Shown in pieces: positions 1 to 11,809 of a stretch of 64,000 bases of DNA. The first letter of the stretch is position 1; every line of letters begins with the position of its first letter. A program made the position numbers and the translations under genes. This DNA is from Begonia masoniana (lineage: Eukaryota > Streptophyta > Magnoliopsida > Cucurbitales > Begoniaceae): positions 23,999,653 through 24,063,652 of the forward strand of contig CM039511.1 of the NCBI GenBank assembly GCA_022432975.1, written 5' to 3'. The notes beneath the pieces are model-generated. The model did no database searches. It was given only the letters and a program-made list of their open reading frames with translations, and was not told the origin of the DNA.

Positions 1-2013
1 TGGTTGATGGTACTTTTGTCGCAACGCATCTAAATGAATTCAATACGATTGTAAATCAATTGCTATCTATGGAAATTGATTTTGTGGATGAGGTTTGTGC
101 CTTAATTTTGTTGGCGTCTCTACCAAATAGCTAGGAGCTTATGAAGGCAGCAGTTAGTAACTCAGTCGAAAGCGCTAAATTGGTATTCACCGATGTGAGG
201 GATCGTATTATTGCCAAGGAGGTTCGTAAGATTGATTATGGTGAAACATCGAAAGACTCAGCTCTGAATGTTGAAAACAGAGGTAGAAAAATTAAGAGAA
301 ACTCCAACCAAGGCTGGAACAGAACCAAGTCAAAGAATAGAAGAGGTCAGTCCAAGTCTCGACGAATACTTGAGTGCTGGAATTGTGGCAAGCAGGGTCA
401 CATGAAGAACGATTGCAGAGCATCGAAGAATAACAAAAATGACAAAGGTGATGGAGCAAATGGGGTAACGGAAAACATCATTGATGCATTACTTCTTTCG
501 GTCGACAGCCTGATAGACTCGTGGGTCTTAGACTCGGGATTATCCTTTCACACCACCACACACAAAGAATTAATGGAAAATTACGTGGTTGGAAACTATG
601 GGAAGGTCTACCTTGTAGATGGTGAGTCACTTGATATTGTGGGTATCGGTGACATCAAACTGAAGATGACAAACAAGTCTGTTTGGAAGATTAGTAAAGG
701 GAGGCACGTGCCAGGGGTAATGCGCAATCTGATTTCAGTTGGACAGCTTGATGGTGAAGGTCATAATGTCAGTTTCAGAAACAGTCATTGAAAGATAACT
801 AAAGGAGTTATGGTCGTCGCTCGAGGTCACAAAACAGGAACCTTCTACATGCAAAGACACAGTTGCTATTGTTGATAGCTTAAAGAACACATATTTGTGT
901 CATTGCAGGTTGGGCCATATAAGCGAGAAAGGAATAAAGCTTCTTGTCACGAATGGTCAGATTTCGGAGCTGAAGTCTATCGAGCATCAGCTATGTGAAA
1001 GCTGTATTTTTTGGAAACAAAAACGTGTCAATTTCCTAAGGTTGGGAAGGAGCTGAAAAAGAAAAAATTGGAATTGGTGCACACTGACGTGTGGGGACCC
1101 GCACCTGTTTCTTCTCTTGGTGGATCATACTACTATGTGACGTTCATAGATGATTCAACAAGAAAGGTATGATTCTACTTCATGAAGAACAAATCTGATG
1201 TATTCAGTGTTTTCAAAAAGTGGAAGACTTTGGTTGAGAATTAAACGAATCTAAAGGTGAAGTGTTTGAGGTCCGACAACAGAGGCGAGTACATCGACGC
1301 CAATTTCAAAGAGTATTGTGCTATGAATGGGATCAAGATGGAGAAGATTATTCTTCGAACACCTCAAGAGAATGGAGTAGCTGAAAGGATGAATAGAACG
1401 CTGAATGAACGTGCAAGGAGCATGAGATTGCACGTCGGGCTGCCTAAAACCTTTTAGGCAGATCCAGTCAACACTGCAGCCTATCTGATCAACAGAGGAC
1501 CATTTGTGCCTTTAGATTTCAAAAATCTAGAAGAAGTCCGGAATGGTAAAAAGGTAAACTTTTCTTTTCTGAAGGTGTTTGGTTGCATATCATATGTTCA
1601 TATTGATTATTCTGATAGAAACAAGTTTGATCTGAAATCTATGAAGTGTTTTCTTATTGGTTATGGTGACACCGAGTTTGGTTATCGTTTCTGGCATAAT
1701 CAAAATCGGAAGATCATTTGTAGCAAGAACATCATCTTCAACGAACAGGTCCTTTACAAAGATGTTGTTGGTAAGACTTCTGACAGTGGGAGTTATGTAT
1801 TGAAAGAGTCTATTGTGGTCAACTTGAGAGATTTTTCAGCTGATAATACTCCGACTGTCAAAAAAGATCGGGGTGTTGTTGAAGAAGAAGTTGACGAGAA
1901 TGTTGCTCTAGAGGTAAATCTGCAAACACCGATTGCAAAACTGAGAAGATCATCTAGAATCAGTAAACTAGTCCAGAGATGGTCTCCGTCTCTTAATTAC
2001 ATCCTGCTGAACG
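1..2013 (+). pseudogene. copia A gag, protease and integrase region (decayed)
   Basis: The C-terminal half of gag contains a CCHC zinc knuckle (CWNCGKQGHMKNDC, about 375-416). The protease motif LDSG follows near 527-538. The gag-pre-integrase region has the HHCC-type zinc site (HCRLGH near 900-920, then CESC near 998). The integrase acidic residues are visible as HTDVWGP (about 1080), LRSDNRGEY (about 1265) and NGVAERMN (about 1372). In-frame stops and frameshifts separate these pieces, so no functional polyprotein can be made. The frame continues after the solo LTR insertion, at 4557. Confidence 0.93.
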
Positions 2014-2239
2014 TGTAGCAACCCTAATACTGTACCCATTTTCCCGTACATAATTTTTTTTTATCCTTATACTTTAAATAAACTCTAAGCGGAATTTAAA
2101 CCGGAATCGGAATTGAAGTCTACGTTTTAAACTATTTAAAACAAAACCATTTATAAACTTAAACAATTTAAAACAATTAATAAAACACTTAAAATTAATT
2201 AAAACAAAACAATTAAAGGGGAAGGGCAGAAGGGTCAAA

Positions 2240-2460
2240 GTCGCGACCAACAGAGAGGGGCGATCGATCTCCAAATTCAAGAGATCGATCGCTGAGTTGC
2301 TAAATGGGAGGGGCGATCGATCTCCAAAATTGCAGGAGATTGATCGCCAATGTGTAACCAAGTGAGGGGCGATCGATCTCAAAAAAATGCAGGAGATCGA
2401 TCGCCGAACACAAGGCATGGAGGGGCGATTGGTCGCCCCTCACAATGGCGATCAGTCGCC
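2240..2460. repeat. Repeats centred on GATCGATC inside the L1 LTR
   Basis: The motif GGGGCGATCGATCTC and its inverted partner GAGATCGATCGCC recur several times with 20-40 bp between them, so each unit can form a short hairpin. The block lies near the sense-strand 3' end of the LTR. The other L1 copies carry a different repeat (ACCGATCACTCACAAAACAC or ACCGGTGGATG types) at the equivalent position, so the region turns over quickly. Confidence 0.8.
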
Positions 2461-2910
2461 TTCTACATTCCTTCATTCTTTTCTCTCAACTTTTCTTTCT
2501 TCTCTCTTTTTTTTTATATACAAGTGCTCCCTGGAATCCGAATTTCCAGAGAGCAAACACCAACATTCTATCCCTCCCAATTAAACGAACTAAACGCACG
2601 TTAAACTTTCATAAAAACGAACTGCGTGGATACATTTAAAAATCGACAAATCCTCCTGTTTTAAATTCCAAGCAGTTCCAATGAAACACTATATAAACAC
2701 AATTTATAAAACAGGTTTTCAAGAACGTTTAAAACCTCAAAACATGAACCTAACATCTAGCCAGATCCCAAGCATCCTAATATGTTCTAACTTTACACAT
2801 ATTTTGTCCAATATTAACCCATTACTCTCAAAATACATACATACATCCTCACGGGTCAAAACGCACCGACTACTCAGCACACTCCCACGGGTCATTCTCC
2901 ATCAACTACA

Positions 2911-4233
2911 TCATACGTCAGGAGGAGGAACATCGTCCTCACCTGCCTCAATGTCACCTACAACGTCACCTACACCATACAGACACACTATGAGCTAAAG
3001 GCTCAGTAAATTCTACGTAAATGCAGATGCGTGCAGTGCATATGGAGTTCAGAAATCATGCATAACATACAGATCGTGGCAGACAGAATATCACCGAGAT
3101 CTCATCCCTCTAACCGGAGAGAGCCCATCCAGCGGTCGGACTACTCTTTCCAGCTAGAGGAGGGGGGTACACGCTTACAACACATACAGCCGTGCCTGAG
3201 CCCCACCTCGCGTGACCAGATAACAGATTACGTATTTTATTACATTACATGAGATGTGGTATTGGTCAGACCCTTAATCGGTCCACACAATAGATCAATA
3301 GCTCCCTTTCGGGCCACATCGGTTTTCTGAAAACATCATGCGGAAATTCATTTTCATGCTTAGTTAAAATACGTGATGCATGAACAGTTATAAACATAAA
3401 ATAAACAACCAACATGCATACCATCAAGACGAATAAAACATAACCTATAAAGCAACTAACCTAACTACCCAACCAAAGCAATTTAAACACACAATACTCT
3501 AAGATTCTCGACGCGACATTAAAGTACGGTGTAGGCCAATCGGCCAGAGTAAGTCACGAGAACTTACCTTGTGCGCGCTGAACTTCGAGCTCTGTCCACG
3601 AGAGTCGTTCGCCTGAGGCAAAACACGACATTTGCCATTAAAACTAGTTTAAGCAACTAAACGTCCAAATTTAGTGAAACCTTAACTAAAGAAATTTCAT
3701 AAAACTTTAATCTAATTCATTGAGCTATTTCATCGAGCAATACACGCTCGGCACCTTAAATCCCAAATTACGAGTTTTTCCTAAATCTCGAAATTTATCG
3801 AATTTTAACATTTCCCACAAATTAATCTAGTTTCATCCAATAACGCTCAATAAGTTCTATACGTTCATAAACTACGATAACTTATTGATTTTTAAACCCG
3901 AAATCGCATTTTTAACCTAAACTCTAACGAAACCCTAACGTTAAATCGGCCTGAAAATTGAAAACTAACGCTCTAGAATCATAGATTCTTACCTAGGGTT
4001 GCGAGAGGAGGAGAAAGCACGGAGAAAACGAGACGATCGGGAGACGAATCGGAGGTCGGCGTAGAGGAATCGTCGAATGGCAGAGAGGAGAAATCACTTC
4101 TGGCGTTTTCGTGAAAACAGAGAAGAAGAAAATGAGGGAGAAAAGGGATTTCTGATATTTTTATAATTTTGGTTTGGCAAATTACCATTTTGCCCTTCTT
4201 TTGATTTTCTATTTGTTTCGTCCTTCGTTTCAT
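2911..4233 (-). CDS. LTR-borne spliced short ORF, L1 copy B (hypothetical)
   Basis: No known family is recognised. Proposed exons on the minus strand: 4233-3993 (ATG start, 80 codons plus one base, ending CTAG|gtaag), 3612-3568 (45 nt, between CAG and |gtaag) and 2957-2911 (47 nt, after GTAG). An alternative acceptor 12 nt upstream, at 2969, keeps the frame. Both introns are phase 1 and the joined frame is open to TGA at 2911. Exon 2 gives the motif SWTELE and exon 3 ends GEDDVPPPDV. The other two L1 copies share the exact lengths of exons 2 and 3 and the same peptide motifs. The CT-rich first exon may be partly untranslated leader. Function unknown. Confidence 0.5.
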
Positions 4234-4556
4234 TAATTGGCCAACTATTAGGTTTCTCTAAATCTCCTTATTTCACCAATAAGTCCAACTTATTATTTGA
4301 GATTTATTAAAACTGTCCGTTCGCAAATCGGACCTTGTTTACTATTTTTACTAAAACGTCTTTTATATTACGAGAAACGTAATTACTCGAAATATAGCGT
4401 TATTACTCCAAAAATTCTCGTAAATTTCTTAAAATTCCTATTAATCGTTAGGATTCTAATAACGCCTTCTTTTTGCAAAACGGACATGATTTGACATATT
4501 TACAAAAATACCATCATATAATATAATATTAATATCCCGTAAAGCCGGGTATTACA

Positions 4557-6113
4557 GAACGACAGAGGTGAACCGAGATGTTTTGAGGAAGCATCACAAT
4601 CTGATGATTCGATGAAGTGGGAGACAGCCATGAAAGATGAGATAGACTCGTTAAAGTCAAATCAAACTTGGAAATTGACTGAGTTTTCGAAGGGTAAGAA
4701 AGTACTGCACAACGAATATGTGTAACGAATTAAAGAAGAACATGATGGGAGCAAGAGGTACAAGGTAGGTTGGTTGTCAAAGGTTTCCAACAGAAAGAAG
4801 ATATTAACTACACCGAGATCTTCTCACCAGTGGTGAAGTTGACGACGATCAGACATGTCTTGGGTTTGGTTGTGAAAGAAGACCTTCATCTTCAGCAGAT
4901 GGACATGAAAATTGTTTATCTTCACGGCGATTTAGACGAAGAGATCTACATGCAGCAACCATAAGGTTTCGAGGTGAAAGATAAAGAGAAGCTTGTGTGT
5001 AAGCTTCAGAAGAACTTGTACGACTTGAAACAGGCTCCAAGGCAATGGTACAAAAGGTTCGATAGCTTCATGAAGAGTAACAATTTTGTGAGATGTGAAG
5101 CCGATCACTACTGCTACATCAAAAGGTTTGATAATTTCTACATTATTCTGCTCCTTTATGTTGATGATATATTGATTGCTAGAGCAAACTTGCATGAGAT
5201 TGGCAGGCTGAAGAGGAAGTTATCTAAAAAGTTTGCAATGAAAGATTTGGATGCTGCAAAACAAATCCTTGGGACTACGATCTTCAGGGATAATGATGTT
5301 CTCAAACTCTCACAAGAAGAGTACGTGAAGAAGGTTCTTAACAGGTTCAAGATGCACGATGCTAAGCCAGTCACTACACTGTTGGATAGTCATTTCAGAC
5401 TATCCAAAGACCAGTCACCCTCGACCGACGAAGAGAATGACTACATGGCTACTATTCCATATGCCTTTGCTGTTGGTAGTATTATGTACGCGATGGTTTG
5501 CACCCGACCAGACATTGCACATGCAGTGAGAGTTGTTAGCAAGTTTATGAGTAATCCAGGAAGGAAACATTGAGAAGTCGTAAAGTGGATCTTGCGATAC
5601 TTGAAGGGTAGTTCGGGATTCGCTTTATGTTTTCGAAAGTCAGACTTGGGTTTGGATGGATAAGTTGATGCTGATAACGGTGGTGATATTGACAGTGGTA
5701 AGAGCAAGACTGGTTATGTCTACACCTTAGGTGGCACCGCAATCAGTTGGGTCTCAAGTCTTCAAGGTGTAGTCGCTCTTTCTAGTTGTGAATCTAAGTA
5801 TATTACAGTGACAGAAGCCGCGAAGGAGATGATATGGTTACAGTCTTTCTTACGTAAGTTAGGCCAAAACTACGATGGGAGTGTATTGCATTGTGACAGT
5901 CAAAGTGCCATCCATTTGGCTAAGAACTCGGTTTATCATGGCAAGACAAAGCACAAACAAGTGTGTTATCACTTCATCAAATCCGCCTTAGAAGATGGAG
6001 TACTAGCGCTTGGGAAGATCCTAGGGAGTCGGAATCCAGGTGATATGTTGACGAAAGTTGTGACGAGTGAGAAGCTGAAGTTGTGCGCAAATTCAGTCAG
6101 ACTTCTTGGATGA
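4557..6113 (+). pseudogene. copia A reverse transcriptase and RNase H region (decayed)
   Basis: This continues the copia A frame downstream of the solo LTR. The reverse transcriptase includes the motif DLKQAPRQWY near 5020 and the catalytic LLYVDDILIA near 5150-5180. RNase H shows VALSSCESKY near 5770-5800, LHCDSQSAIHLAKN near 5888-5930 and DMLTKV near 6043. In-frame stops occur near 4723, 4963, 5571 and 5660. The features are those of a Tork-like plant copia lineage, but the lineage is an inference. Confidence 0.92.
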
Positions 6114-6174
6114 GATATTAAAATGAAGCTGCTACAGATGGAGAGATGATGAGATTAGTCTCCAAGTGGGAGAT

Positions 6175-6474
6175 TGTTAAGTTATGGAGCCTACTCTAGT
6201 GTTGAGGGTATTTTGGTCATATTTACCTTGTTATTTCGTAGCCTAATTTGTCTAATATATAAAGACATATTTAGGTTATTGAAATTAGTGAGTGTGAGCG
6301 TGAGCGTGAGAGGTAGAACTATTGTAACTCATTTTTGTTTTTAGTTAAATCTGTTAGCGGCCAGTGGACGTAGCTCTCACAACAAGAGTGAACCACTATA
6401 AATCTATGTGTTTTTTCTTTTCGTATTTTCTCTATTATTCTTTACAAGTTGGATTAGGGTGTCTAATCCTAACA
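6175..6474 (+). repeat. copia A 3' LTR (300 bp)
   Basis: It begins TGTTAAG directly after the purine-rich tract CCAAGTGGGAGA, the usual polypurine tract position, and ends CCTAACA. A TATA-like TATATAAAG lies at 6256-6264. The 5' LTR is outside the window, so age from LTR divergence cannot be estimated. Confidence 0.85.
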
Positions 6475-8636
6475 ACGAGTTGGCTATTCACCTCTTCATA
6501 TGAGTCGATTGTTCCTCAGATTGTTGCTTACACCTTTCTACTGCTGCAATATGGGCTGCTCTTGCTCTAATGTTCTCCTCAAATTCACTAGCTTGCATCA
6601 CTGATCTGCGAAGCCAACTCCGTCAACTGAATAAAGATGGTATGACAGTAACCAATTACATCCAAAAACTCACTTCGATTTGCAATAATCTTGCTACTAT
6701 CGGCGAGCTCGTCTCTCTAAAGGATCAACTCATCTACCTATTCAATGGTTTAGGAAGTGAGTACAATCCCTTTATTACCGAGTTAAACCTTCGATGAGGA
6801 AGTTCACAGCCTCCTCTTGTGCTATGAGTTTCCTTTGGACCAACAAAATGCAGCGGTTACTCTTCATTTTCTTCAAGCAAATGTTGCTACTATTCCTGGT
6901 CGCTTCTCTCCAAGCACTCCATCTCCCTCTCTACCTTATCTCATCTTGTTCATGGTTCCATTAACACTTCTTTTGGACGTTCTCTCTCTTTTCCTAAGAT
7001 TATTCACTCCTTCCCACTCCCATAATCTTGTTAGTGTCAGCATATTATGTTCAATAATAACGTTTTTGTTTCTTTTTATCCTTTCTATTTTGAGGTCCCC
7101 AGACCGTTCTAGTGCGAGGCTCACTCTGTGATGGCTTTTACTAATTCCCATCAGCCAGCCCTTCTCTTTTCCACTCCACTGCTTTCATTGCTTCCACGGC
7201 CTCTGCGTCACTCTGGCACCAGCGTTTAGGATACCCATTTCTTCTGTTCTTCAATCTATTTCATCTGTTTCAAATTTATCGCCCTCTAAATGTAATGTTT
7301 ATGATTTCTGTAATGTGTGCTCACTAGGTAAATACCATCGTTTACCCTTTACTGTGTTCTTCCTCGTGTTCTTCTTCTCCTTTCGACTCATTACATACTG
7401 ATTTATGTGGACCGTCTCCTCACATTTCCATTGATGGATTTTGTTACTTCTTACGTATCATCGACGATTATAGTCGCTATAGTTGGATATTTCTTTTAAA
7501 AACTAAAAATCAACTACTCACTATATTTCGACAGTTTTTCTCCTTTGTTCAAACACAGTTTGGTACACATATCAAATCTTTAAAGATCACGACATTCACA
7601 ACCAAATTTCATGCCCTTACGCCCTTGCTCAAAATGGACACGTCAAACACATGGTTGAGACTGGTCTTGCCCTGCTCTTTCAAGTGCACTTGCCAATTCG
7701 TTTTTGGTCTTTTGCATTTGTTACTGCTATCTATCTAATTAACAGAATGCCAACTCCTGTTCTTCTCTCTCAAACTCCTTTCGAATGTCTTCACTCTAAA
7801 AAGCCTACTTACAATCATTTGAGAGTTTTTGGATGTTCCTGCTATCGTAATCTCCGGCCCTACAACTCCAACAAACTCCAACATCGCTCTTTTGAATGTA
7901 TCTTTCTCGAATACAGCTTTAATCATAAAGGATGCCTTGTTTATAATCCTTCCACGGGTCATCTGTATATAACTAGAGATGTCTTTTTCAATGAATCTGT
8001 TTTTCTCCATCATTCATTTTCTTCCACATCCTCGCTTGTTTTGTCAACTACAATTCCTCTACGCTTTGTTCCACAACCTTCTGGTCCATTGCTCATTCCT
8101 CCTTCTTTATCTCGTAAGTTTCTTGCATGTTCTCCTACCTTGGCTCTTTCGTTGTCCCCAGTCCATTCTTCCATTTCGGATAGTGTTAATGTCTCTGACC
8201 AAGATGATATTATCTGTGAGGAACCACCGAATGTTCATCCCATGGTGATTAGGTCGAAGGCTGGCATCTTTAAACCCAAAGTATGGCTGCTGCCACTTCG
8301 GTCTCCCTTGAACCGACAACCTTCAAACAAGCTTCGAAGGATCCTCTTTGGATGGTAGCTATGGTATCTGAAATGAATGTTCTCGCAACTAATGGAACTC
8401 GGTCCATAGTTCCTCTACCTCCTGGTAAACAGGCAGTGGGTTGTAAGTGGTTCTTCAAACTTAAGACAAATTCAGACGGCTGTCTCAGTCGAGACAAAGT
8501 CAGGCTTGTCACCAAAAGGTACCACCAGACGGAGGGGCTCGATTACTATGAGACCTTCGGCTCTATTGTGAAGCACACAACTATTCGTATCGTGTTATCC
8601 CTTGCCTTCTCGTCTCAGTGGCCTATCAAGAGATAA
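6475..8636 (+). pseudogene. Second Ty1/copia remnant (copia B): gag, integrase, RT start
   Basis: The sequence opens in a copia gag: residues encoded at 6540-6797 include LRQLNKDGMTVTNYIQKL and LFNGLGSEYNPF. Integrase pieces follow at about 7380-8000, including FWSFAFVTAIYLINRMP and LRVFGCSCYRNLRPY. The start of the reverse transcriptase domain is at 8283-8636 (VGCKWFFKLK, GLDYYETF). The gag-integrase interval is full of frameshifts and stops. The element breaks off in the reverse transcriptase at a fold-back rearrangement. Protein features differ from copia A, so it is a distinct, older element and probably the target into which copia A jumped. Confidence 0.85.
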
Positions 8637-8800
8637 CAAGATATGAATAGTTGTGTGCTTCACAATTTGACTGAATGTCTTATAATAATCGAGCCCCTCT
8701 GTCTGGTGGTACCCTTTGGTGACTGAGACGAGAAGGCAAGAGATAACACGATATGAATAGTTGGGTGCTTCACAATTGGCCCGAAGGTCTCATAGTAATC
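8520..8800. repeat. Fold-back copies of a copia RT segment
   Basis: The segment at about 8520-8630 (plus) recurs twice in inverted orientation, at about 8637-8720 and 8723-8798. The shared core is AACTATTCGTATCGTG and its complement CACGATATGAATAGTT. The copies have diverged from one another. Confidence 0.8.
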
Positions 8801-10430
8801 AAACATACACAAACACTCGAAGATATGCACGAGTCTCATTATCCATATTCAACTCCAATAATTATTGAACCCAAAGTTCTCCAAGAGAGTACATAGTAAT
8901 ATACCAAATCGGTTCAGAATAATTCATCTAGCCAGTTCATGACACAATTATCAAATCCATTCTATCATGTACCAAAATCTGTTTTTCCTTTACTGTTATC
9001 ATATAACTTCAAAAATTCACTTCTTGCAATCTACTTAACCAATTATCTCAATTTAAGAGTCTATCTCTTCATTAACATGTCTAATATTAGATGACAAAAC
9101 AGTTCCACGAATGAAAGTCAACTAGATAGAATAATAACATCAAAATTGCAACATGCATAGGTTTCATGTTCACTGTTTTTACCCAACTTCCAACATTCAT
9201 AACTTGCAATATACTCATCGAATTTGATTAAATCCAGAGCTACTATTCTTATTGAGATGTCTAGTTTGACACAGCAAAATATCTCATGCAACAAAAATAC
9301 GTAGCTTAGTCGATTCCATCAAACAAAAATATGGTCAGATTTTCAATAATAGTTTTTTTGTCCAATCTTTGAAAAATCATAACTTTCATCTTACTAATCC
9401 AATTCATGCAATTCCAACGTCCATAGTTCCGTCGAGATATCTACTACAACATACTAAATTAGCATCAGCATTGGAAATCATTCAAGTAGTCGAATTTCAT
9501 TGAACACGTGAATGCACAGAATCTTTCCGTTGTCTAATCTGACCATAGATGATTAAATATGCGCATACATGACAATCTTATCACATGCATGATGTCCAAT
9601 ATGATTCTAACAACATCTCCATACCTCTTAAAGCATAAAAGAATAAATCCAATCATAATATCTTAAAGTTTAACACCATTTTTCGGAAACCCATGACACA
9701 ATACCCATATTTGTCATCATTCCATGCTTCACAACTCAACTATGAACATCTTAACAACAAAATTCATAAGATAACTGACCTTGCCTTCCTAAGTAGCGGA
9801 GAGGAAGCTAATTTTCGTGGCTCTTAACTTGTAGGATGAATGAGTATTCAGCAAACCCATTCTTTACATGTGTGAGAGAGAAATAGGGTTGCAAGGTGTC
9901 AATTGCTCACAACCTTGAGTTATCAACCATGATTCGTGGGTGTGATTAGGGCTTTTAATCATTATATTTGGACACTTGAACAATTTCATTCAGTGAGTTT
10001 TTCGACGATTCGGTCGACACTTTGTCAATTCCGATGGACCTCTTGAGAATATTCCCTTAATTTTTACCTGAAATTTCATTTTTACACAGGAAATGTTAAC
10101 TTGTCGCTGTTCATGAGTGCATAGGTCGATCTGGTTGAAATTTTGGTGCATAGGTTGACCCCTATTGTACCTAGGTTGACACTTGAACACTAAAATTCCA
10201 AAATTCTTTGATCAAACCTACACAACTCCTTAAAAACTCACTCATCATCAATTGATAATTCCTTATCCATATACAACATGCCATTTTAACATAAAACCAT
10301 GCGTTAGAATTTTTCTGGATATTACTCCAACTTTCACTGTCCAGTCGGTTCAGTTCAATAATACAATGAAACCTGCTTTAGTTTGCTTGGAGAGAGAACC
10401 TACAAAAACCGAGCCCTTAAATAGTGAAAA
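8800..10430. other. AT-rich stretch without recognisable gene
   Basis: No coding sequence is supported here. Degenerate phrases of the type AAATCATAACTTTCAT recur loosely, which resembles decayed LTR sequence, but no LTR ends or target duplication could be fixed. The last few hundred bases lead into the TAF1 promoter. Confidence 0.4.
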
Positions 10431-10433
10431 AAA

Positions 10434-10480
10434 CCGGCCCAACCTGTAACCCAAATACAAAGCCCTGCCAGCCCATCGTC
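10434..10480 (+). promoter_or_regulatory. Likely TAF1 promoter with site II elements
   Basis: Two site II type elements are present in inverted orientation: GGCCCA at 10436-10441 (TGGGCC on the minus strand) and AGCCCA at 10470-10475 (TGGGCT). Such pairs are bound by TCP factors and are common in promoters of plant growth and housekeeping genes. A CT-rich leader follows at about 10500-10570. No convincing TATA box is seen, which is usual for such promoters. The transcription start is inferred. Confidence 0.45.
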
Positions 10481-10499
10481 TGAATTCCAAATTAACTCT

Positions 10500-10815
10500 T
10501 TAATTTCAACTTCTACAGTTTGCTTTTGAGAAGCCTCTCCCCCTACGAATCTCTTCTCCGCGCTCTCCTCCTCTCGTACAGTCGCCCGAACACAAGATAA
10601 ATCGTGCAAGGCAGCTAGCCTCTCCACCGAACTCGTGGTCTCAACAGTCGGCGCGTCTCCTATCTCTTCTGCAAGCTATAGGTGAAGCTCAATCTCGATT
10701 CTGATTGAAGTGGAGGAGGTTTGAAGGTTTCCTCTCCTTTTCTATGCTATCCTCATAAGCTCAAATTACGATTGAAGTGAAGCACCAAGAACACCCCTCC
10801 GACTTTGCATTACAG
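10500..10815 (+). other. TAF1 5' untranslated exon (inferred)
   Basis: A pyrimidine-rich leader typical of plant 5' UTRs runs into a donor TACAG|gtattt at 10816. The next exon carrying the start codon is preceded by an acceptor at about 11795 (TATGCAG). This implies a leader intron of about 980 bp. The 5' limit is approximate. Confidence 0.5.
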
Positions 10816-11809
10816 GTATTTAATCTTCCTACAGGTTAGATTAAAGCATGTGAATCGGGGTCCCTGTTTCAATTTTGTATTGTTTACATTCACAAATAAA
10901 AATATTTTACGTAGAGACCACCGTTTTTATTAGGTTGAATTATCATATTTTCTGGATTTTATGACATCTAATATGCCATTGGGCTCTAATTTAGGGCTCA
11001 TTTTTTTTGGGTACCTTTTGGGTCTAATCCTTCCATTTTTTACTTTTTTTTTGTTGTTCTAATGTCAATGCGTGAGAGCATCTGTTGATTGAATTATATG
11101 CCATTTCTTTATCTCCGTTTCATACAATTTATAGGAAAATTTTCCTATTGGTGTTTGAAAACACAATGATAGAATCGGGCCATCATTATGATTAACTAGG
11201 CTAGCTGTATGCACTCGCAGTGGAATTAGTTGAATAGAAAATTTGTTTACTTGCGTCTTCAGCATTCAACTCGCAGTCTTGGTTCACAATAATAGTTGTT
11301 TTTGTAGTTGCTGAATTATTTTGAAAAAAGTGTTGTGATTAATTAGATATGTAGAGATGCATTTTTTAAACATCAACTGAACCAAAACCAATTTGCAGGG
11401 GCTTCGCATGTCTTATGTTGATAGACTTACTGATTTGTTTTGGATTATATTTTTCAAGAACTCAACAAATTTAATTTCTTTCAAACTGGAAGTTGATAAT
11501 GGTGAATTGTCTTGTAATTTTCCCTCACCGGACAATATCTTATGCTCCGTACTTGTGCATTTCTCTTATTAATATAAATTTAGTTTCCAATGAAAATTTC
11601 CATTTGGGATTTTCAGCTCTTGAGACACAGAAGAATATTTCTGTGCAGTTATTTGGCTCGTTTGAAATAGCGGGGTAGTAAAATTACTGAAACACTTGCA
11701 ACAAAATAAAACCAGAAAATTGGATTGCTGATTGATTATTTCTCTATTTTTCTCTTTGAGTTGACACATGTTCTTAAGTGGTGTTATTGTATGCAGTACG
11801 CTGCAGTAG

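Larger units (their letters stand above)
2014..4556 (-). mobile_element. Solo LTR, family L1 copy B (2,543 bp)
   Basis: The plus strand runs from TGTAGCAACCC to GGGTATTACA and is flanked by a perfect 5-bp target duplication GAACG (2009-2013 and 4557-4561). No internal region is present, so this is a solo LTR. The sense strand is taken as minus, because related plant LTRs end in GGGTCGTTACA next to the primer site, and because splice signals and an open frame run on that strand. Two more copies of the family lie at 59438-64000 and 59741-62539. It carries a spliced short reading frame and a block of GATCGATC-centred repeats. Confidence 0.9.
1..6474 (+). mobile_element. Ty1/copia retrotransposon (copia A), 5' end outside window
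   Basis: The order gag, protease, integrase, reverse transcriptase, RNase H identifies a Ty1/copia element. Its 3' LTR is at 6175-6474 and its 5' LTR lies before the window. The reading frame is broken by many stops (for example near 131, 789, 1241 and 1456), so the copy is dead. A 2.5-kb solo LTR (2014-4556) splits pol between the integrase and reverse transcriptase regions and is flanked by a GAACG target duplication. Immediately after the 3' LTR a different copia gag begins, so copia A appears to have inserted into copia B. Confidence 0.93.
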
